A stretch of DNA of 64,000 bases from Bacillota bacterium (GCA_023386315.1 JAEWJZ010000014.1:253001-317000), one strand, 5' to 3'; positions 53,092-62,791 are shown, counted from the stretch's first letter. The notes: generated by a model from the sequence alone, not told the origin. Made by a program: numbers and translations.

Positions 53092-53290
53092 TCACGCCAC
53101 CTCCAGTATAATAATAACTGATAATTTAAAAGATTTCCCGTCATTTCCTGCCCGTAAATGTCTTACCTGCATCCTTTCGTGTTCCTTAAATTTTACTGGA
53201 TACATTAAGAAATTCAGTAAACATCCCGAATAAATATGTGGAAAAGATATGGAAATGCCTCTATGGAAAAAGAAAGGTTAAAAGAATATT

Positions 53291-54448
53291 ATGATTAGTA
53301 AAAAGAAAATTTTAATGGTCAATCTGCCCTTTTCCGGACACACCAACCCCACACTGGGACTTGCAAAAGTCATAATTAACTTAGGACATGAGGTCACCTA
53401 TGTTCAGGCCCCTGACTGGAAATCAAAGGTGGAAAAAACAGGAGCTCATTTTATTCCGTATGATAATTATCCGGATACATTATCCCCCTCCCAGAAAGAG
53501 ATGAAGAGCTGGGGAGCTGCATACAATACGGTAAAAAGGATCGGCCGGGATTATGACTGTCTCATTTATGAAATGCTGTTTTTACCTGGCAAGTCCCTGG
53601 CCGATGAACTGGGAATTCCTGCGTTCCGGTTATTTTCAACTTTTTCCTTAAATGAACATGTCTTAAATTATTTTGGTCAGACAGGCGGCTGGTATATGAC
53701 ATGTATATTCCGATACCCTGCTTTATGCCGTCTGATCTCCAAAAAACTTCAGAAAAAATTTCATTTACGCTATGACAGCATTGCAAAAGAAATGGTAGAC
53801 AATGCGCCTCCCTTAAACTTTACTTACACCATAAAAGAATTTCAGATTTTTTCTGATGAATTCGATCCCGTTCATTATAAATACATAGGCGCAGCCCTTG
53901 ACGACAGGATAGCTGATACAACGTTCCAGTTTCCTGAATTGCGCTTCCCGTTAATTTATATCTCTCTTGGTACACTTTTAAATACCTCCACATCATTTTT
54001 CAAAAAATGCATTCAGGCATTTAAAGATAAACCAATCACTGTAATTATTTCAATCGGAACGATTGTAAAGGCAGAAAAACTGGGTTCTATACCAGACAAC
54101 ATCTCAATTTATCCCTTTGTACCCCAATTAGAAATTCTAAAACGCACAAGTGTATTTATCACACATGGCGGAATGAACAGTGTCAACGAATCTATCTATT
54201 ATGGTGTCCCTATGCTTGCAATACCAGTAGGAAATGACCAGCCTGCCGTTGCCAGACAAATAGAAGCTCTCCATATGGGGAAATCTCTGTCCAAAAAACA
54301 TCTGACCCCTGAAATCCTGGCTGATAACGCAATGAGTATATTAAATGATGAGACTTATAAGAAAAGTATTCAGGCCTGTCAGGAGATTATGCTTAGAGCC
54401 GGCGGAAATGATCAGATAGCAAAAGAAATTTTGGAATATTTAAATTAA
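53291..54448 (+). CDS. GT1-family (macrolide/UDP-glycosyl) glycosyltransferase
   Basis: 385 aa GT-B enzyme: N-terminal LPFSGHTNPTLGLAK with the catalytic His, and the C-terminal donor motif THGGMNSVNESIYYGVPM plus PVGNDQP. It transfers a sugar from a UDP donor to a hydrophobic acceptor such as a lipid, antibiotic or flavonoid-like compound. It is alone in its operon and convergent with an MFS gene. ATG at 53291 has only AAAGG upstream at 13 bases. Confidence 0.88.
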   Translation: MISKKKILMVNLPFSGHTNPTLGLAKVIINLGHEVTYVQAPDWKSKVEKTGAHFIPYDNYPDTLSPSQKEMKSWGAAYNTVKRIGRDYDCLIYEMLFLPGKSLADELGIPAFRLFSTFSLNEHVLNYFGQTGGWYMTCIFRYPALCRLISKKLQKKFHLRYDSIAKEMVDNAPPLNFTYTIKEFQIFSDEFDPVHYKYIGAALDDRIADTTFQFPELRFPLIYISLGTLLNTSTSFFKKCIQAFKDKPITVIISIGTIVKAEKLGSIPDNISIYPFVPQLEILKRTSVFITHGGMNSVNESIYYGVPMLAIPVGNDQPAVARQIEALHMGKSLSKKHLTPEILADNAMSILNDETYKKSIQACQEIMLRAGGNDQIAKEILEYLN

Positions 54449-54470
54449 ATAAAGAATCCTGGTAAAAAGA

Positions 54471-54512
54471 AAAACGGCGATCTGTAATTGCAAAATTACA
54501 AAACGCCGTTTT
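54471..54512. terminator. Bidirectional terminator between glycosyltransferase and MFS genes
   Basis: AAAACGGCG and CGCCGTTTT stem with an inner GTAATT/AATTAC pair. It overlaps the last codons of the MFS gene. Confidence 0.75.
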
Positions 54513-55788
54513 CCGCCTCATTATCATCCGCAAATTCAGGATCACGGATTCGTCCAACAATAAGAATCGCTATGATATAAATAGTAAATGTAAATACAAA
54601 TGGAAAACGGCGGTCAATGCTTGACAGCCAACCGGCAAAATAGCCAAAGGGCGATGCAAATGCAATGGTAAAGGACATAATCAGAGCATTAATGCGAGCC
54701 CGTTCTCTAGGGTTAATATTCAGCTGAAGCAAGGCGTCTTTTCGAGGCATTACAAGGGCACTGGCTACCGCTCCGACAAAGACATAAATAACAATAAACC
54801 ATATTCTGCGGGAGGGAGCGAGTATGAGAAGAATGGAGCATGCGGCATATAACACCAGGCCGATCCACATGGGTATCCGGAATTTCACGGATTCCAAACG
54901 ATGTTGTATTCCAATCATAAATAAAAGCATCACAGCCGCATTCAGAATCGGGAAAAAAGCAAGATAGCGGTTTTCTATGCCCAGCCTTTGTGTTACATAC
55001 AGACTGAAGAAGCTGGTACTGACAAGGTTTGCTATATGTAATATTACAGAGACAATCAATACTTTCATAATCTCTTTATTCATCAGCACTTTGGGGATTA
55101 AATCCTTGTATTCAAACAGCAGCTTTAAAACAGAGTTATCTTTTGTTTCAGCCATACGAATCTTTCCCTGCCGGGTTTCCTCACAATACCGAAACGTAAC
55201 AATCACCTTAATCAGCATATTGAGAGCAAAAACAAAATATAAAACACGGACAACCGGAACTACGGTGAAGGAATTAATCAACAATCCTGAAATTGGTGCA
55301 AAAAAGATTGCAATCAGACCGCCTATGTTCACCCAGGTATAGATTCCTATTAAATCTTTGGAATCAGCATCTTCAATCAGCAGGCAATACCAAGCCGTCT
55401 GATTTATCTGCTCAAAGCTGTTAAATAAGACTGCGGTTAAAAAGAACCAGAAGTTATCTGAAACAGCCCATATCAGACAGGCAACACTCCAGCCAAAGAA
55501 ATCCCCCATCATGGTTGTGAATTTGCGCCCCAGCTTATCGGTAATGATTCCTCCGAAGAAGGAAAAAAGTACCTGAACAACCATAGAAACAGACAGAATC
55601 AACCCGATCTGAACGTCCGTTATCCCCTGGGTATACATATACAGGGTAGCAAAAGGTGCAATCAGATTATACGGAATGCCCCAGAGAGGCTCCATCAAAA
55701 TCAGTGTTCTTGGATTTCCCCTGTTATGTTTTAATAATTCAATTAGTGGATGTTTCCACAGAACTTTTAATTTTTGTGTAATGTTCAC
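54496..55788 (-). CDS. MFS-type transporter
   Basis: 430 aa with about twelve membrane helices. The loop 2-3 motif GGIITDKLGRKFT matches the MFS signature GxxxDRxGRR. The start is GTG at 55788, since GGAG stands six bases before it; ATG at 55800 has no ribosome site. It lies 22 bases after a GNAT gene on the same strand. Substrate unknown; a drug or sugar exporter is possible. Confidence 0.85.
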   Translation of the reverse strand: MNITQKLKVLWKHPLIELLKHNRGNPRTLILMEPLWGIPYNLIAPFATLYMYTQGITDVQIGLILSVSMVVQVLFSFFGGIITDKLGRKFTTMMGDFFGWSVACLIWAVSDNFWFFLTAVLFNSFEQINQTAWYCLLIEDADSKDLIGIYTWVNIGGLIAIFFAPISGLLINSFTVVPVVRVLYFVFALNMLIKVIVTFRYCEETRQGKIRMAETKDNSVLKLLFEYKDLIPKVLMNKEIMKVLIVSVILHIANLVSTSFFSLYVTQRLGIENRYLAFFPILNAAVMLLFMIGIQHRLESVKFRIPMWIGLVLYAACSILLILAPSRRIWFIVIYVFVGAVASALVMPRKDALLQLNINPRERARINALIMSFTIAFASPFGYFAGWLSSIDRRFPFVFTFTIYIIAILIVGRIRDPEFADDNEAENGVL

Positions 55789-55810
55789 TTGATTCTCCAT
55801 TTAAAGTTAT

Positions 55811-56749
55811 TTACTTTAACTCAAAATAGTCCATAACTGACGTTTCCTGAAATCCGCAGGATTTGTAAAGGCTGAGAGCTGTCGCATTTTCGGCCGCAAC
55901 CTGAAGCATAATCTTAGCCGCATTTGCATCTTTCAATTTTTCTACTGCATGAGTCAGTACTGCTCTTCCAAATCCTTTTTTGCGTTCCTCCGGCAGAACG
56001 CCCAGCCCATAGATTCCTCCGGTTCCCCCCTCAGACATCTGTAAGTTCACCTTCCCGATTATCCTGTCATCTTTTTCTGCAATATAAATCGTCATACCCC
56101 GTTTTTCTTCCTCTTCCGGCAGAAGGATATCACGATTCACAGCATCCTCATTCTCTTCCACAGGATCGTCATCAAAATAAATTGTATTTTGCCTGGCTAT
56201 CTCGAAAGCATCTGCATTGGACGCTTTTCGGAACGTGATGCCAGAGGGTGCCTGCTTTTTCACAGCTTCATAAATTTCATCGTTCAGATACATCTCAAAC
56301 TCTGAATATTGATAGACCGCTCCCGCCTTTTCTAAAAACTTCTGGCCTGAAACAGACTTTTTATCACTCAAAGCAAGAATACAGCCTGCGTTCCTTCTTC
56401 CGCATTCCACCATAACCAATTCAAACAGTTTTGAAAAAATTCCCTGACGCCGATAAAGGGGGTGTACCATTCCGGTAATCTCCAACGGCTGTGACATGCC
56501 TCCAAAACAGCATATTCCCATGTATCCGATTAATTCCCCGCCATCAAAGTACAGGAATTCATTTATGTCGGAAATGCCATTTTTAGATGTACTGTTTTCA
56601 CCATCACTGAGTTTATAGTCAAGTTCGAGTTTCAGAGTGATTGAATCGTTTTGTGCACATTGTGTCTCAAGATTCTGAATCAGTTCATAATCTTTGCGAT
56701 TGATACTGCTTTTCAGCCTAATAGAGGGTTCCTCTATTGTTTTTCTCAT
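55811..56749 (-). CDS. GNAT-family N-acetyltransferase with two GNAT units
   Basis: 312 aa: two acetyltransferase folds. The first has MVHPLYRRQGIFSKLFELVM, and the second has LGVLPEERKKGFGRAVLTHAVEKL with the acetyl-CoA Q/RxxGxG/A loop. Tandem GNAT proteins include mycothiol synthase-like enzymes. The start is ATG at 56749 with AAGGAG eight bases upstream, after the longer frame. It is co-transcribed with the MFS gene, so substrate modification and export may be linked. Confidence 0.85.
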   Translation of the reverse strand: MRKTIEEPSIRLKSSINRKDYELIQNLETQCAQNDSITLKLELDYKLSDGENSTSKNGISDINEFLYFDGGELIGYMGICCFGGMSQPLEITGMVHPLYRRQGIFSKLFELVMVECGRRNAGCILALSDKKSVSGQKFLEKAGAVYQYSEFEMYLNDEIYEAVKKQAPSGITFRKASNADAFEIARQNTIYFDDDPVEENEDAVNRDILLPEEEEKRGMTIYIAEKDDRIIGKVNLQMSEGGTGGIYGLGVLPEERKKGFGRAVLTHAVEKLKDANAAKIMLQVAAENATALSLYKSCGFQETSVMDYFELK

Positions 56750-56846
56750 ATACAGTTCTCCTTCCAGTTTATACGAATATTTTTTTCTTTGTACCATTAT
56801 ATCATAGATGCTCCATTTTCTTTCATAAAAACGGAGTGAATGTTGT

Positions 56847-57000
56847 TGCTGTGGGGGATATTTTAACAGGAACCGAATTATTAATAAGAACTAAGAATAT
56901 TTACAGAAAACCAATACTGAAGATCTATTGGTCCGGTATGACAACGTTTACAAACTTAAGAAACGAGTAAAAGACAGGTTAGAACACTGATACAATGTGG
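56847..57000 (+). pseudogene. Possible decayed coding segment, unknown
   Basis: The plus frame VNVVAVGDILTGTELLIRTK runs to a stop at 56970, and a second frame EDLLVRYDNVYKLKKRV follows after a shift to a stop near 56990. Both look protein-like but neither has a start with a ribosome site. No family recognised; may be the frameshifted end of a lost gene. Confidence 0.25.
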
Positions 57001-57122
57001 TAATGTCTATAATTTGCTGAAATATAACTCCCCAGCAAATCATGCCTTATCGTTTTCGTATCCGTCCCTGCCTTTTTTATTTTCTCTGATATGGATACAG
57101 GACATTATACCAATGTTCTGTT
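57001..57122. other. Intergenic stretch, nothing recognised
   Basis: About 120 bp without a supported gene, upstream of a convergent-type gap. Confidence 0.4.
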
Positions 57123-57482
57123 TCAAAGTATTTTTGCGAAATGATATCCGTACCAATATGTAGCAATCATACTTGTTACCAATAGATAAAAGAGACCATA
57201 CCCAAAAAATAACCCCGTCAGAAATCTCCTGATATTGGTGCTTTCGTATGTGGTTAGTAGTTGAATCCCACCATCAATTATCATGGGAATCAAAATTAGT
57301 ACGGCATATAAAATTTGTGGGTGATATATACCATAGGTCATTCCTAAAATTAAGATCCCCACTAATTCACCGGTACATCGTGCACAAATAGGAAACTGTC
57401 TTCCATTCAGAAAAAATGAACGTTCCGCCCTGCAATGGCATCCAAAGAAAATTGGAAGCCATCGGTAAAAAAAACCACTCAT
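57123..57482 (-). CDS. DUF2085-family membrane protein
   Basis: 119 aa with the family motif CHCRAERSFFLNGRQFPICARCTGE, whose Cys/His could bind a metal or heme, and about three membrane helices. The function of DUF2085 is unknown. ATG at 57482 has a weak ribosome site (GGCGG) and follows the zinc-ribbon gene by 14 bases, so translation is probably coupled. Confidence 0.82.
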   Translation of the reverse strand: MSGFFYRWLPIFFGCHCRAERSFFLNGRQFPICARCTGELVGILILGMTYGIYHPQILYAVLILIPMIIDGGIQLLTTYESTNIRRFLTGLFFGYGLFYLLVTSMIATYWYGYHFAKIL

Positions 57483-57496
57483 ACAAGCCGCCAGTT

Positions 57497-57784
57497 TTAA
57501 TAACCCGCCACTGCACCCATAATTCCAAGACCAAACATTAATGCATATATCACAACGCTTAATATGACACTAATTAAAGCACCTAAACCGGCAGCTTTTG
57601 CAGTCTTTGGTTTCGTACCTTTCCAAACCAGAAACAGGATTAATCCCACGAGTGGAATGCAGCATCCTAAGAGTCCCCAGCCAAAACCGCCATTATCAAC
57701 CTCCTGAGGTGTCTGAGCAACTCCGCAATGCGGACATACAGCTGCTTTGTCATCAATTTCTTTTGCACAATTTTTACAATACAT
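57497..57784 (-). CDS. Zinc-ribbon membrane protein
   Basis: 95 aa: an N-terminal zinc ribbon (CKNCAKEI..CPHCG) and two membrane helices (residues about 35-52 and 68-92). Common in Firmicutes next to small membrane proteins; function unknown. ATG at 57784 has GGAGG nine bases upstream. Forms a two-gene unit with the DUF2085 gene. Confidence 0.85.
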   Translation of the reverse strand: MYCKNCAKEIDDKAAVCPHCGVAQTPQEVDNGGFGWGLLGCCIPLVGLILFLVWKGTKPKTAKAAGLGALISVILSVVIYALMFGLGIMGAVAGY

Positions 57785-57986
57785 CTTTTGTATCCTCCAT
57801 TTTTGAATTTATTAGAAACATATTACATTTCTTCTAATAATATGAAATATATCATATATCATGTAATTATTCCATAATGTTTTGCAATTTTATTTAAAAA
57901 CGTCAAAATCACTATTTTTTTCTATGTTTACGCTTAATTCTATAGCAGTCAGCATGATTCCGTTTGTATGTATTTAACTATAAGAT

Positions 57987-59297
57987 TTATTTTAATTTAT
58001 TCCAACGATATTGATAAATATATTCGATATTTCCGTTTTCCTGCCTTAATTTATATAGGTTTCCATTAGAAATGATATAAAACCAATCGTCTTCCTTTGA
58101 TATCGAAATAGAATTATTCATCATGCCAGAAAAATTGTACTCAATTGGCGTAGTCCATTTTATGGAATGCTCGTTCAACGAAACCAAGGAAACGCTTATT
58201 TTGTCATCATTTCTCTTTTGATGGTAGGAAATGAGAGCTGTTTTCCTATCCTCTGCCCATAAAATGTTCACATCCAGCAAATCTGAATAATAAGTGGTAC
58301 ATGCTTCTGCAACCCACTGCAAATCCTCACTTGACAGCCCGCTGATGTTGTTTGAATAAGAAAACCGTTCGGACAAAATCTTCTTATAATCAGGACTTTC
58401 TGTTACTGAATTATTAACCATATCCACTTTATAATACTTGCCGTCTAATGCATATATATATAATTCATATTTTGAAACAAGGTAATAATCATTTTGATTA
58501 TAACTTAAATTGTCTTTTAACTCTGGAAATCTTTCTACAAATTCTTTTTCTGTAATGTCTACTTTACCTGATTTTGGATTTATAAAGTTAAGCACCTTTT
58601 TTTTAGTATTTACAATAAGAAGTCCATTGGTGCTTTCCCCTATGATATACTCCTGCCAGCCGGATAAACGCGTCCAGCACTTTTTCCCATCCTTTAAGTC
58701 TACTGCAACAAGTGTAAATTTGACAACGTTTGTTGTAATACCATGTTCTACCCCGTTTGGAAGCACCATTCTCATCTTATTAATTGCTAACATATTATTA
58801 CTTTCGCCCACTAATATGGTGGGGGATTCCAATTCTACCCTGACATTACTTAACCCACCGTTAAATGTGATCAGTACAAACGAACCGATCAGAAATTCCG
58901 AGATAAGAATTGAAATAACGCCCCAAATTGTATCTTTTATATTCTTTTCTCTCTTTAAAATCTTCTTTACACGTTTTCTTAGAAATAATAAACAGCTGAC
59001 AATCATAAATGTGTAAATAATATACAGGGTAATGTCCTGCATAAACCATCCATTGGGAATCCAGTTAAGAAAAAACTGTTTCCCAAGTAATAAAAAAATA
59101 ATTTCACCTAATACAAAATAAATTAACAAAAGCAGGAACAATTTGCGAAAATAATAATGTTTTCTTTCTTGTGTTGCATTCTTTATGCTTTTATAGGTTA
59201 ACAAACATAATTGATATAAAACCCAGACATATAACACTGTTAAGACGATATTATGAGTGAAATCCTCATTATAAAACCATGATGATAAATAATTCAA
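57987..59297 (-). CDS. Membrane protein with extracytoplasmic PQQ-like beta domain, unknown function
   Basis: 436 aa: four to five membrane helices in residues 15-165, then a large outside domain with beta-rich, propeller-like segments (LVAVDLKDGKKCWTRLSGW, KKVLNFINPKSGKVDI, EDDWFYIISNGNLYKL). This resembles PA2928-type proteins. The 3' end is duplicated as a fragment at 62018-62085. The ribosome site before ATG 59297 (GGGAGA) is acceptable. Possibly a sensor of the envelope. Confidence 0.6.
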   Translation of the reverse strand: MNYLSSWFYNEDFTHNIVLTVLYVWVLYQLCLLTYKSIKNATQERKHYYFRKLFLLLLIYFVLGEIIFLLLGKQFFLNWIPNGWFMQDITLYIIYTFMIVSCLLFLRKRVKKILKREKNIKDTIWGVISILISEFLIGSFVLITFNGGLSNVRVELESPTILVGESNNMLAINKMRMVLPNGVEHGITTNVVKFTLVAVDLKDGKKCWTRLSGWQEYIIGESTNGLLIVNTKKKVLNFINPKSGKVDITEKEFVERFPELKDNLSYNQNDYYLVSKYELYIYALDGKYYKVDMVNNSVTESPDYKKILSERFSYSNNISGLSSEDLQWVAEACTTYYSDLLDVNILWAEDRKTALISYHQKRNDDKISVSLVSLNEHSIKWTTPIEYNFSGMMNNSISISKEDDWFYIISNGNLYKLRQENGNIEYIYQYRWNKLK

Positions 59298-59504
59298 TTT
59301 GTATTTCTCCCTTATTTCATATTAAAACATCTGATTATTTCCAATATCTTCAAAGATGATTATTTTCTATTATATTGCATGAGTCAAATATTGAGACGGA
59401 AATTATACTGATGTTTAATTACAATTATAACATAAACCACAAAATTATGGAATAAATGTAATCCTATTATCTAATGAGACAAGCCGCATTCAATTTAATA
59501 AAGA

Positions 59505-59546
59505 TTGACTCCTTTGTCTAATTGTGTTAGACTATATTTAGTCTAA
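59505..59546 (+). promoter_or_regulatory. BlaI-type operator and promoter
   Basis: The promoter TTGACT-17-TAGACT (59505-59533) is overlapped by two dyads: GTCTAA-ttgtg-TTAGAC and TTAGACTA-tatt-TAGTCTAA (59516-59546). A BlaI dimer pair could close this promoter and be released on cleavage by BlaR1. Confidence 0.75.
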
Positions 59547-59571
59547 TGTTATTCGACAGGAGGATTAATCA

Positions 59572-59934
59572 ATGGAACAATTTAAATTGGGTGAGATGGA
59601 GCAAAAATTTGCCGATATTATTTGGGAAAATGAGCCTGTCAGCTCCCGTACTCTCACAGAACTATGCGAAAAAGAGTTTTCCTGGAAGCGCACCACAACT
59701 TACACCATGTTAAAACGACTGTGTGAGCGTAAGATTTTTGAAAATAGTAACGGCATAGTCACTGCACTGATGTCCAAAGATGAGTTTGGGGCTGCACAGG
59801 GAGAGCAGTTTTTGTCCGATGCTTTTGCTGGCTCTCTTCCACACTTTTTGGCTGCATTTACTCGAAGGAAAAAGCTGAATTCTAAAGAAATCGATGAAAT
59901 ACAGCGTCTGATTGATGAATACAAGGAGGAATAG
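59572..59934 (+). CDS. BlaI/MecI-family transcriptional repressor
   Basis: 120 aa winged-helix protein with the family start FADIIWENEPVSSRTLTELCEKEFSWKRTTTYTMLKRL and a dimer-forming C-terminus ending LIDEYKEE. BlaI repressors are cleaved by a BlaR1 protease; the usual Asn-Phe cleavage segment is not clearly identical here. The start is ATG at 59572, and its upstream operator holds two dyads. A BlaR1-like gene follows after two bases. Confidence 0.9.
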   Translation: MEQFKLGEMEQKFADIIWENEPVSSRTLTELCEKEFSWKRTTTYTMLKRLCERKIFENSNGIVTALMSKDEFGAAQGEQFLSDAFAGSLPHFLAAFTRRKKLNSKEIDEIQRLIDEYKEE

Positions 59935-59936
59935 TG

Positions 59937-61979
59937 ATGCTTGAAAGGGTATTTTTACAGATATTAAATATGAGCTTCACAGCAAGCATTGTCATTGCTT
60001 TTGTATTGGCTGTAAGAATGCTTTTGCAAAAAGCGCCAAAGGTATTCTCCTATGCGCTGTGGTCGGTGGTTCTGTTTCGTTTGATTTGTCCATTTTCTTT
60101 TGAGAGCGTGTTTAGCCTGTTACCCACAAAGGCAAACCCAATCTCACAAGAGATTATCTATATGCAAGTACCAAAAATAGATACGGGTATTGAAGCGATT
60201 AATAATTCTGTTAATGTGATTCTCCCTGCAGCAACTTTGCAAGCCAGCGTGAATCCATTACAGACTTTGATATTTATTGGCAGTCAGCTTTGGTTACTGG
60301 GTGCTGCAGCGTTGCTGGTATATAGCCTTGTTATGCTGTTCCGTCTGAAAAAATACTTGCGGGATGCCACGCTGTGTCAGGATAATATCTTTATTTCGTC
60401 AAAAATAGAAACCGCCTTTGTCATGGGCATTTTTTGCCCAAAGATTTATCTTCCCTCCAATTTAAATAAGACTGAACAAAGCTATATCCTGCTTCATGAG
60501 CAGACTCATATCAAAAGAAATGATCATATTGTCAAGCTTCTGAGCTTTTTGATTCTTTGCATTCATTGGTTTAACCCTTTTGTATGGATTGCATTTTACC
60601 TTAGCGGAAAAGATATTGAGATGTGCTGCGATGAAGCAGTTATTAAACGGCTGGGTAATGATGTGAAGAAGGATTATTCTGCCTCACTGCTGACACTTGC
60701 AACTGGCAGGAGAATTGTTGGCGGTACACCTCTTGCTTTTGGCGAAGGCGACACCAAAGGCAGAGTTAAACATGTGCTGAACTATAAAAAGCCTGCGTTT
60801 TGGGTGGTTTTAGCGGCAATAATAACCGTTGTTTTTGTGGTTATCGGTTTGACAACAAGTCCAAAGAAGGTGCCAAAAGGAATGCCAGACACAGCATACC
60901 CAGTCGAAGATTTATGGAATGCCCGTACGAAATATGTGGGTGATAATTCAGCGGTTGGGAACCTGATTGGATTGCTGCCTGTTCCTATGGGTTTACAATA
61001 TGATCATTTTGAATTACAAACTTCATCGCAGCCATATAAGGTTGAAATTGTATATTCTGTTCCAACAGAATTGCTTCCGGAATACGATAGGGAAAACTCA
61101 TCCGCAGCCAATTCCTTCAGAGCAAATGCACTTTTCTTACTTGCTTTAATAGAGAATGCTGATGAAGTTCAAGCCACATTGACAGATGGAGGCCGAAAAG
61201 TTGATTTTACCAATAGCCGGGAATGGGCAGACCATACTGTAGACGGAGATGTGCGTGACTATGCCAGAAGCCCTGAAAAATTACAGGAACTGATTGATTT
61301 CATCGGTTCAGGAACAACTGAAGAGACAGTTGAAGAAGAATATTCTATTATGAAACTTGTGAAAAATGGTGAAGTGCTTTTCAAATATTCTTCAGAAACC
61401 CAGTCACTTGCACGTGCAATTATTATGAATGCCGCAGTGAAATCTGCGGCATGGGAGGGTGTTGATATAACCACCTTGGAGGAATGCTATCGTATTCGCC
61501 AGACCTTTCCCCAAACCCAGGAGATCCATGACTTTTACGCTTATCGCCTAAAGGACGGTACAGCGGTGTTGCAATCTGGTGAAGTTGGGCAGTATAGCAT
61601 TCTTTCCGATGATTTATATAAAACTCTGACAAAATACGTTATATCCCCCGATGCAGACGGTGATTCACTGTCAGTTAAAAACACAAATTACAATCTGAGT
61701 CTGACCGCCGGGGAGCTAAGGCATACCGAGGAGGTAGTCCGAAATTATTTTACAACTGAAGCACCGTATTATGAAGGCATAGTGTCCATAGAGCTTATGC
61801 CCGATGATGATGATCAATATAAAAATCCTGGCATCGAGGGAAACTATGAGGCAGGCAATATCATTATCTACAAGGTGCTTACCGGCAGGGATGAAAAAGA
61901 CCATAATCCTCAACGCTCTGTCAGTGTTGCAAGAGACTCAAAAGAGGCTGATTGGAAGGTTATTAACCAGGGCTATTGA
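59937..61979 (+). CDS. BlaR1-like M56 metallopeptidase with C-terminal DUF4825-type domain
   Basis: 680 aa: N-terminal membrane helices (residues about 10-130), then the zinc-protease motif LHEQTHIKRND (HExxH) with MCCDEAV as the third ligand region, a fourth helix near residue 280, and a long outside domain. The outside domain lacks the serine motifs of a penicillin-binding BlaR1 sensor; it contains a DUF4825-like part (VEDLWNARTKYVGDNSAVGNLI). Hence it may sense something other than beta-lactams. The start is ATG at 59937 with AAGGAGG seven bases upstream. No beta-lactamase gene adjoins it. Confidence 0.82.
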   Translation: MLERVFLQILNMSFTASIVIAFVLAVRMLLQKAPKVFSYALWSVVLFRLICPFSFESVFSLLPTKANPISQEIIYMQVPKIDTGIEAINNSVNVILPAATLQASVNPLQTLIFIGSQLWLLGAAALLVYSLVMLFRLKKYLRDATLCQDNIFISSKIETAFVMGIFCPKIYLPSNLNKTEQSYILLHEQTHIKRNDHIVKLLSFLILCIHWFNPFVWIAFYLSGKDIEMCCDEAVIKRLGNDVKKDYSASLLTLATGRRIVGGTPLAFGEGDTKGRVKHVLNYKKPAFWVVLAAIITVVFVVIGLTTSPKKVPKGMPDTAYPVEDLWNARTKYVGDNSAVGNLIGLLPVPMGLQYDHFELQTSSQPYKVEIVYSVPTELLPEYDRENSSAANSFRANALFLLALIENADEVQATLTDGGRKVDFTNSREWADHTVDGDVRDYARSPEKLQELIDFIGSGTTEETVEEEYSIMKLVKNGEVLFKYSSETQSLARAIIMNAAVKSAAWEGVDITTLEECYRIRQTFPQTQEIHDFYAYRLKDGTAVLQSGEVGQYSILSDDLYKTLTKYVISPDADGDSLSVKNTNYNLSLTAGELRHTEEVVRNYFTTEAPYYEGIVSIELMPDDDDQYKNPGIEGNYEAGNIIIYKVLTGRDEKDHNPQRSVSVARDSKEADWKVINQGY

Positions 61980-62017
61980 TATTCCGCTTTCAATAGCGGG
62001 CAGTTGGGCAGGATAGA

Positions 62018-62085
62018 CTTTATTTTAATTTAATCCACCGATATTGATAAAATATTCGATATTTCCGTTATCCTGCCTTAATTCA
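62018..62085 (-). repeat. Duplicated 3' fragment of the 57987-59297 membrane protein gene
   Basis: About 68 bases match the end of the gene at 57987-59297 (for example GATATTGATAAA and ATATTCGATATTTCCG are shared), with a one-base deletion that shifts the frame (LRQDNGNIEYF, then INIGGLN). Same orientation in both places. It marks an old duplication flanking the blaI-blaR pair. Confidence 0.75.
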
Positions 62086-62094
62086 CTAATGACT

Positions 62095-62670
62095 TCACTT
62101 AAGTACATTTATCCCATCCCTGAGCATTTTTTTTGCTAAAAAGGCCATTTCTTCCGGAGATTCCTTCATTCCTTTTTTTAGCCAATCCTCAACTAAAGCG
62201 ATGCATGCGGCAATTTGAAATGATGCATAATACTCGATTATTTGTTTTTTATCTATACTATATACTTCAGTCAAATTATTAATACTATGGGTCCTTACAG
62301 CATTCTTTACCTTATTAAAAAAAGTTATATTGCCATTATTTCCAGTTAAAACAATCACTGTATCTGCATTGTTTGAAATAAAAGTAAATATATCGTTAAG
62401 TAAAAGAAAAGGTGTATTTTTTAATTCATCAGGTGTGTGTTTATTTATCAAACTATTGAACTCTGTAAATAATTGGTCTTCAATTTGATCTACCATATCG
62501 TAAATATCTTTATAATGAAGATAGAATGTTCCCCGGTTGATATCAACTATATCAGTTAATTCTCGAACAGTGATATCCCTGATCTTTTTTTTCTGCATTA
62601 ACTCGGTTAACCCTAAGAGAAGCTGTTTTTTGGTCTTTTTAACTCGTCTGTCTTCTTTTGTACTATCCAC
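62095..62670 (-). CDS. TetR-family transcriptional regulator
   Basis: 191 aa: N-terminal TetR HTH (KIRDITVRELTDIVDINRGTFYLHYKDIYDMV) and a helical ligand-binding domain of the TetR_C_33-like kind. The start is GTG at 62670 with AAGGAGG seven bases upstream. Divergent from the MBL-fold hydrolase; the gap holds a dyad that overlaps a promoter. Confidence 0.88.
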   Translation of the reverse strand: MDSTKEDRRVKKTKKQLLLGLTELMQKKKIRDITVRELTDIVDINRGTFYLHYKDIYDMVDQIEDQLFTEFNSLINKHTPDELKNTPFLLLNDIFTFISNNADTVIVLTGNNGNITFFNKVKNAVRTHSINNLTEVYSIDKKQIIEYYASFQIAACIALVEDWLKKGMKESPEEMAFLAKKMLRDGINVLK

Positions 62671-62746
62671 TAAAAAACCTCCTTAGTAAATAAGCATTTT
62701 GTATCGAATGTGTTGATATCTTGACAGGGAACATGGGGATTGATTA

Positions 62747-62791
62747 TTGTATGGTTCCTTAACTCTCATTATAATAAACATTAGGTGTTTA
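62747..62791 (+). promoter_or_regulatory. Promoter of the MBL hydrolase with TetR operator candidate
   Basis: TTGTAT-17-TATAAT (62747-62775) is directly followed by TAAACA-ttagg-TGTTTA (62775-62791). Binding there would block the promoter. Confidence 0.6.
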
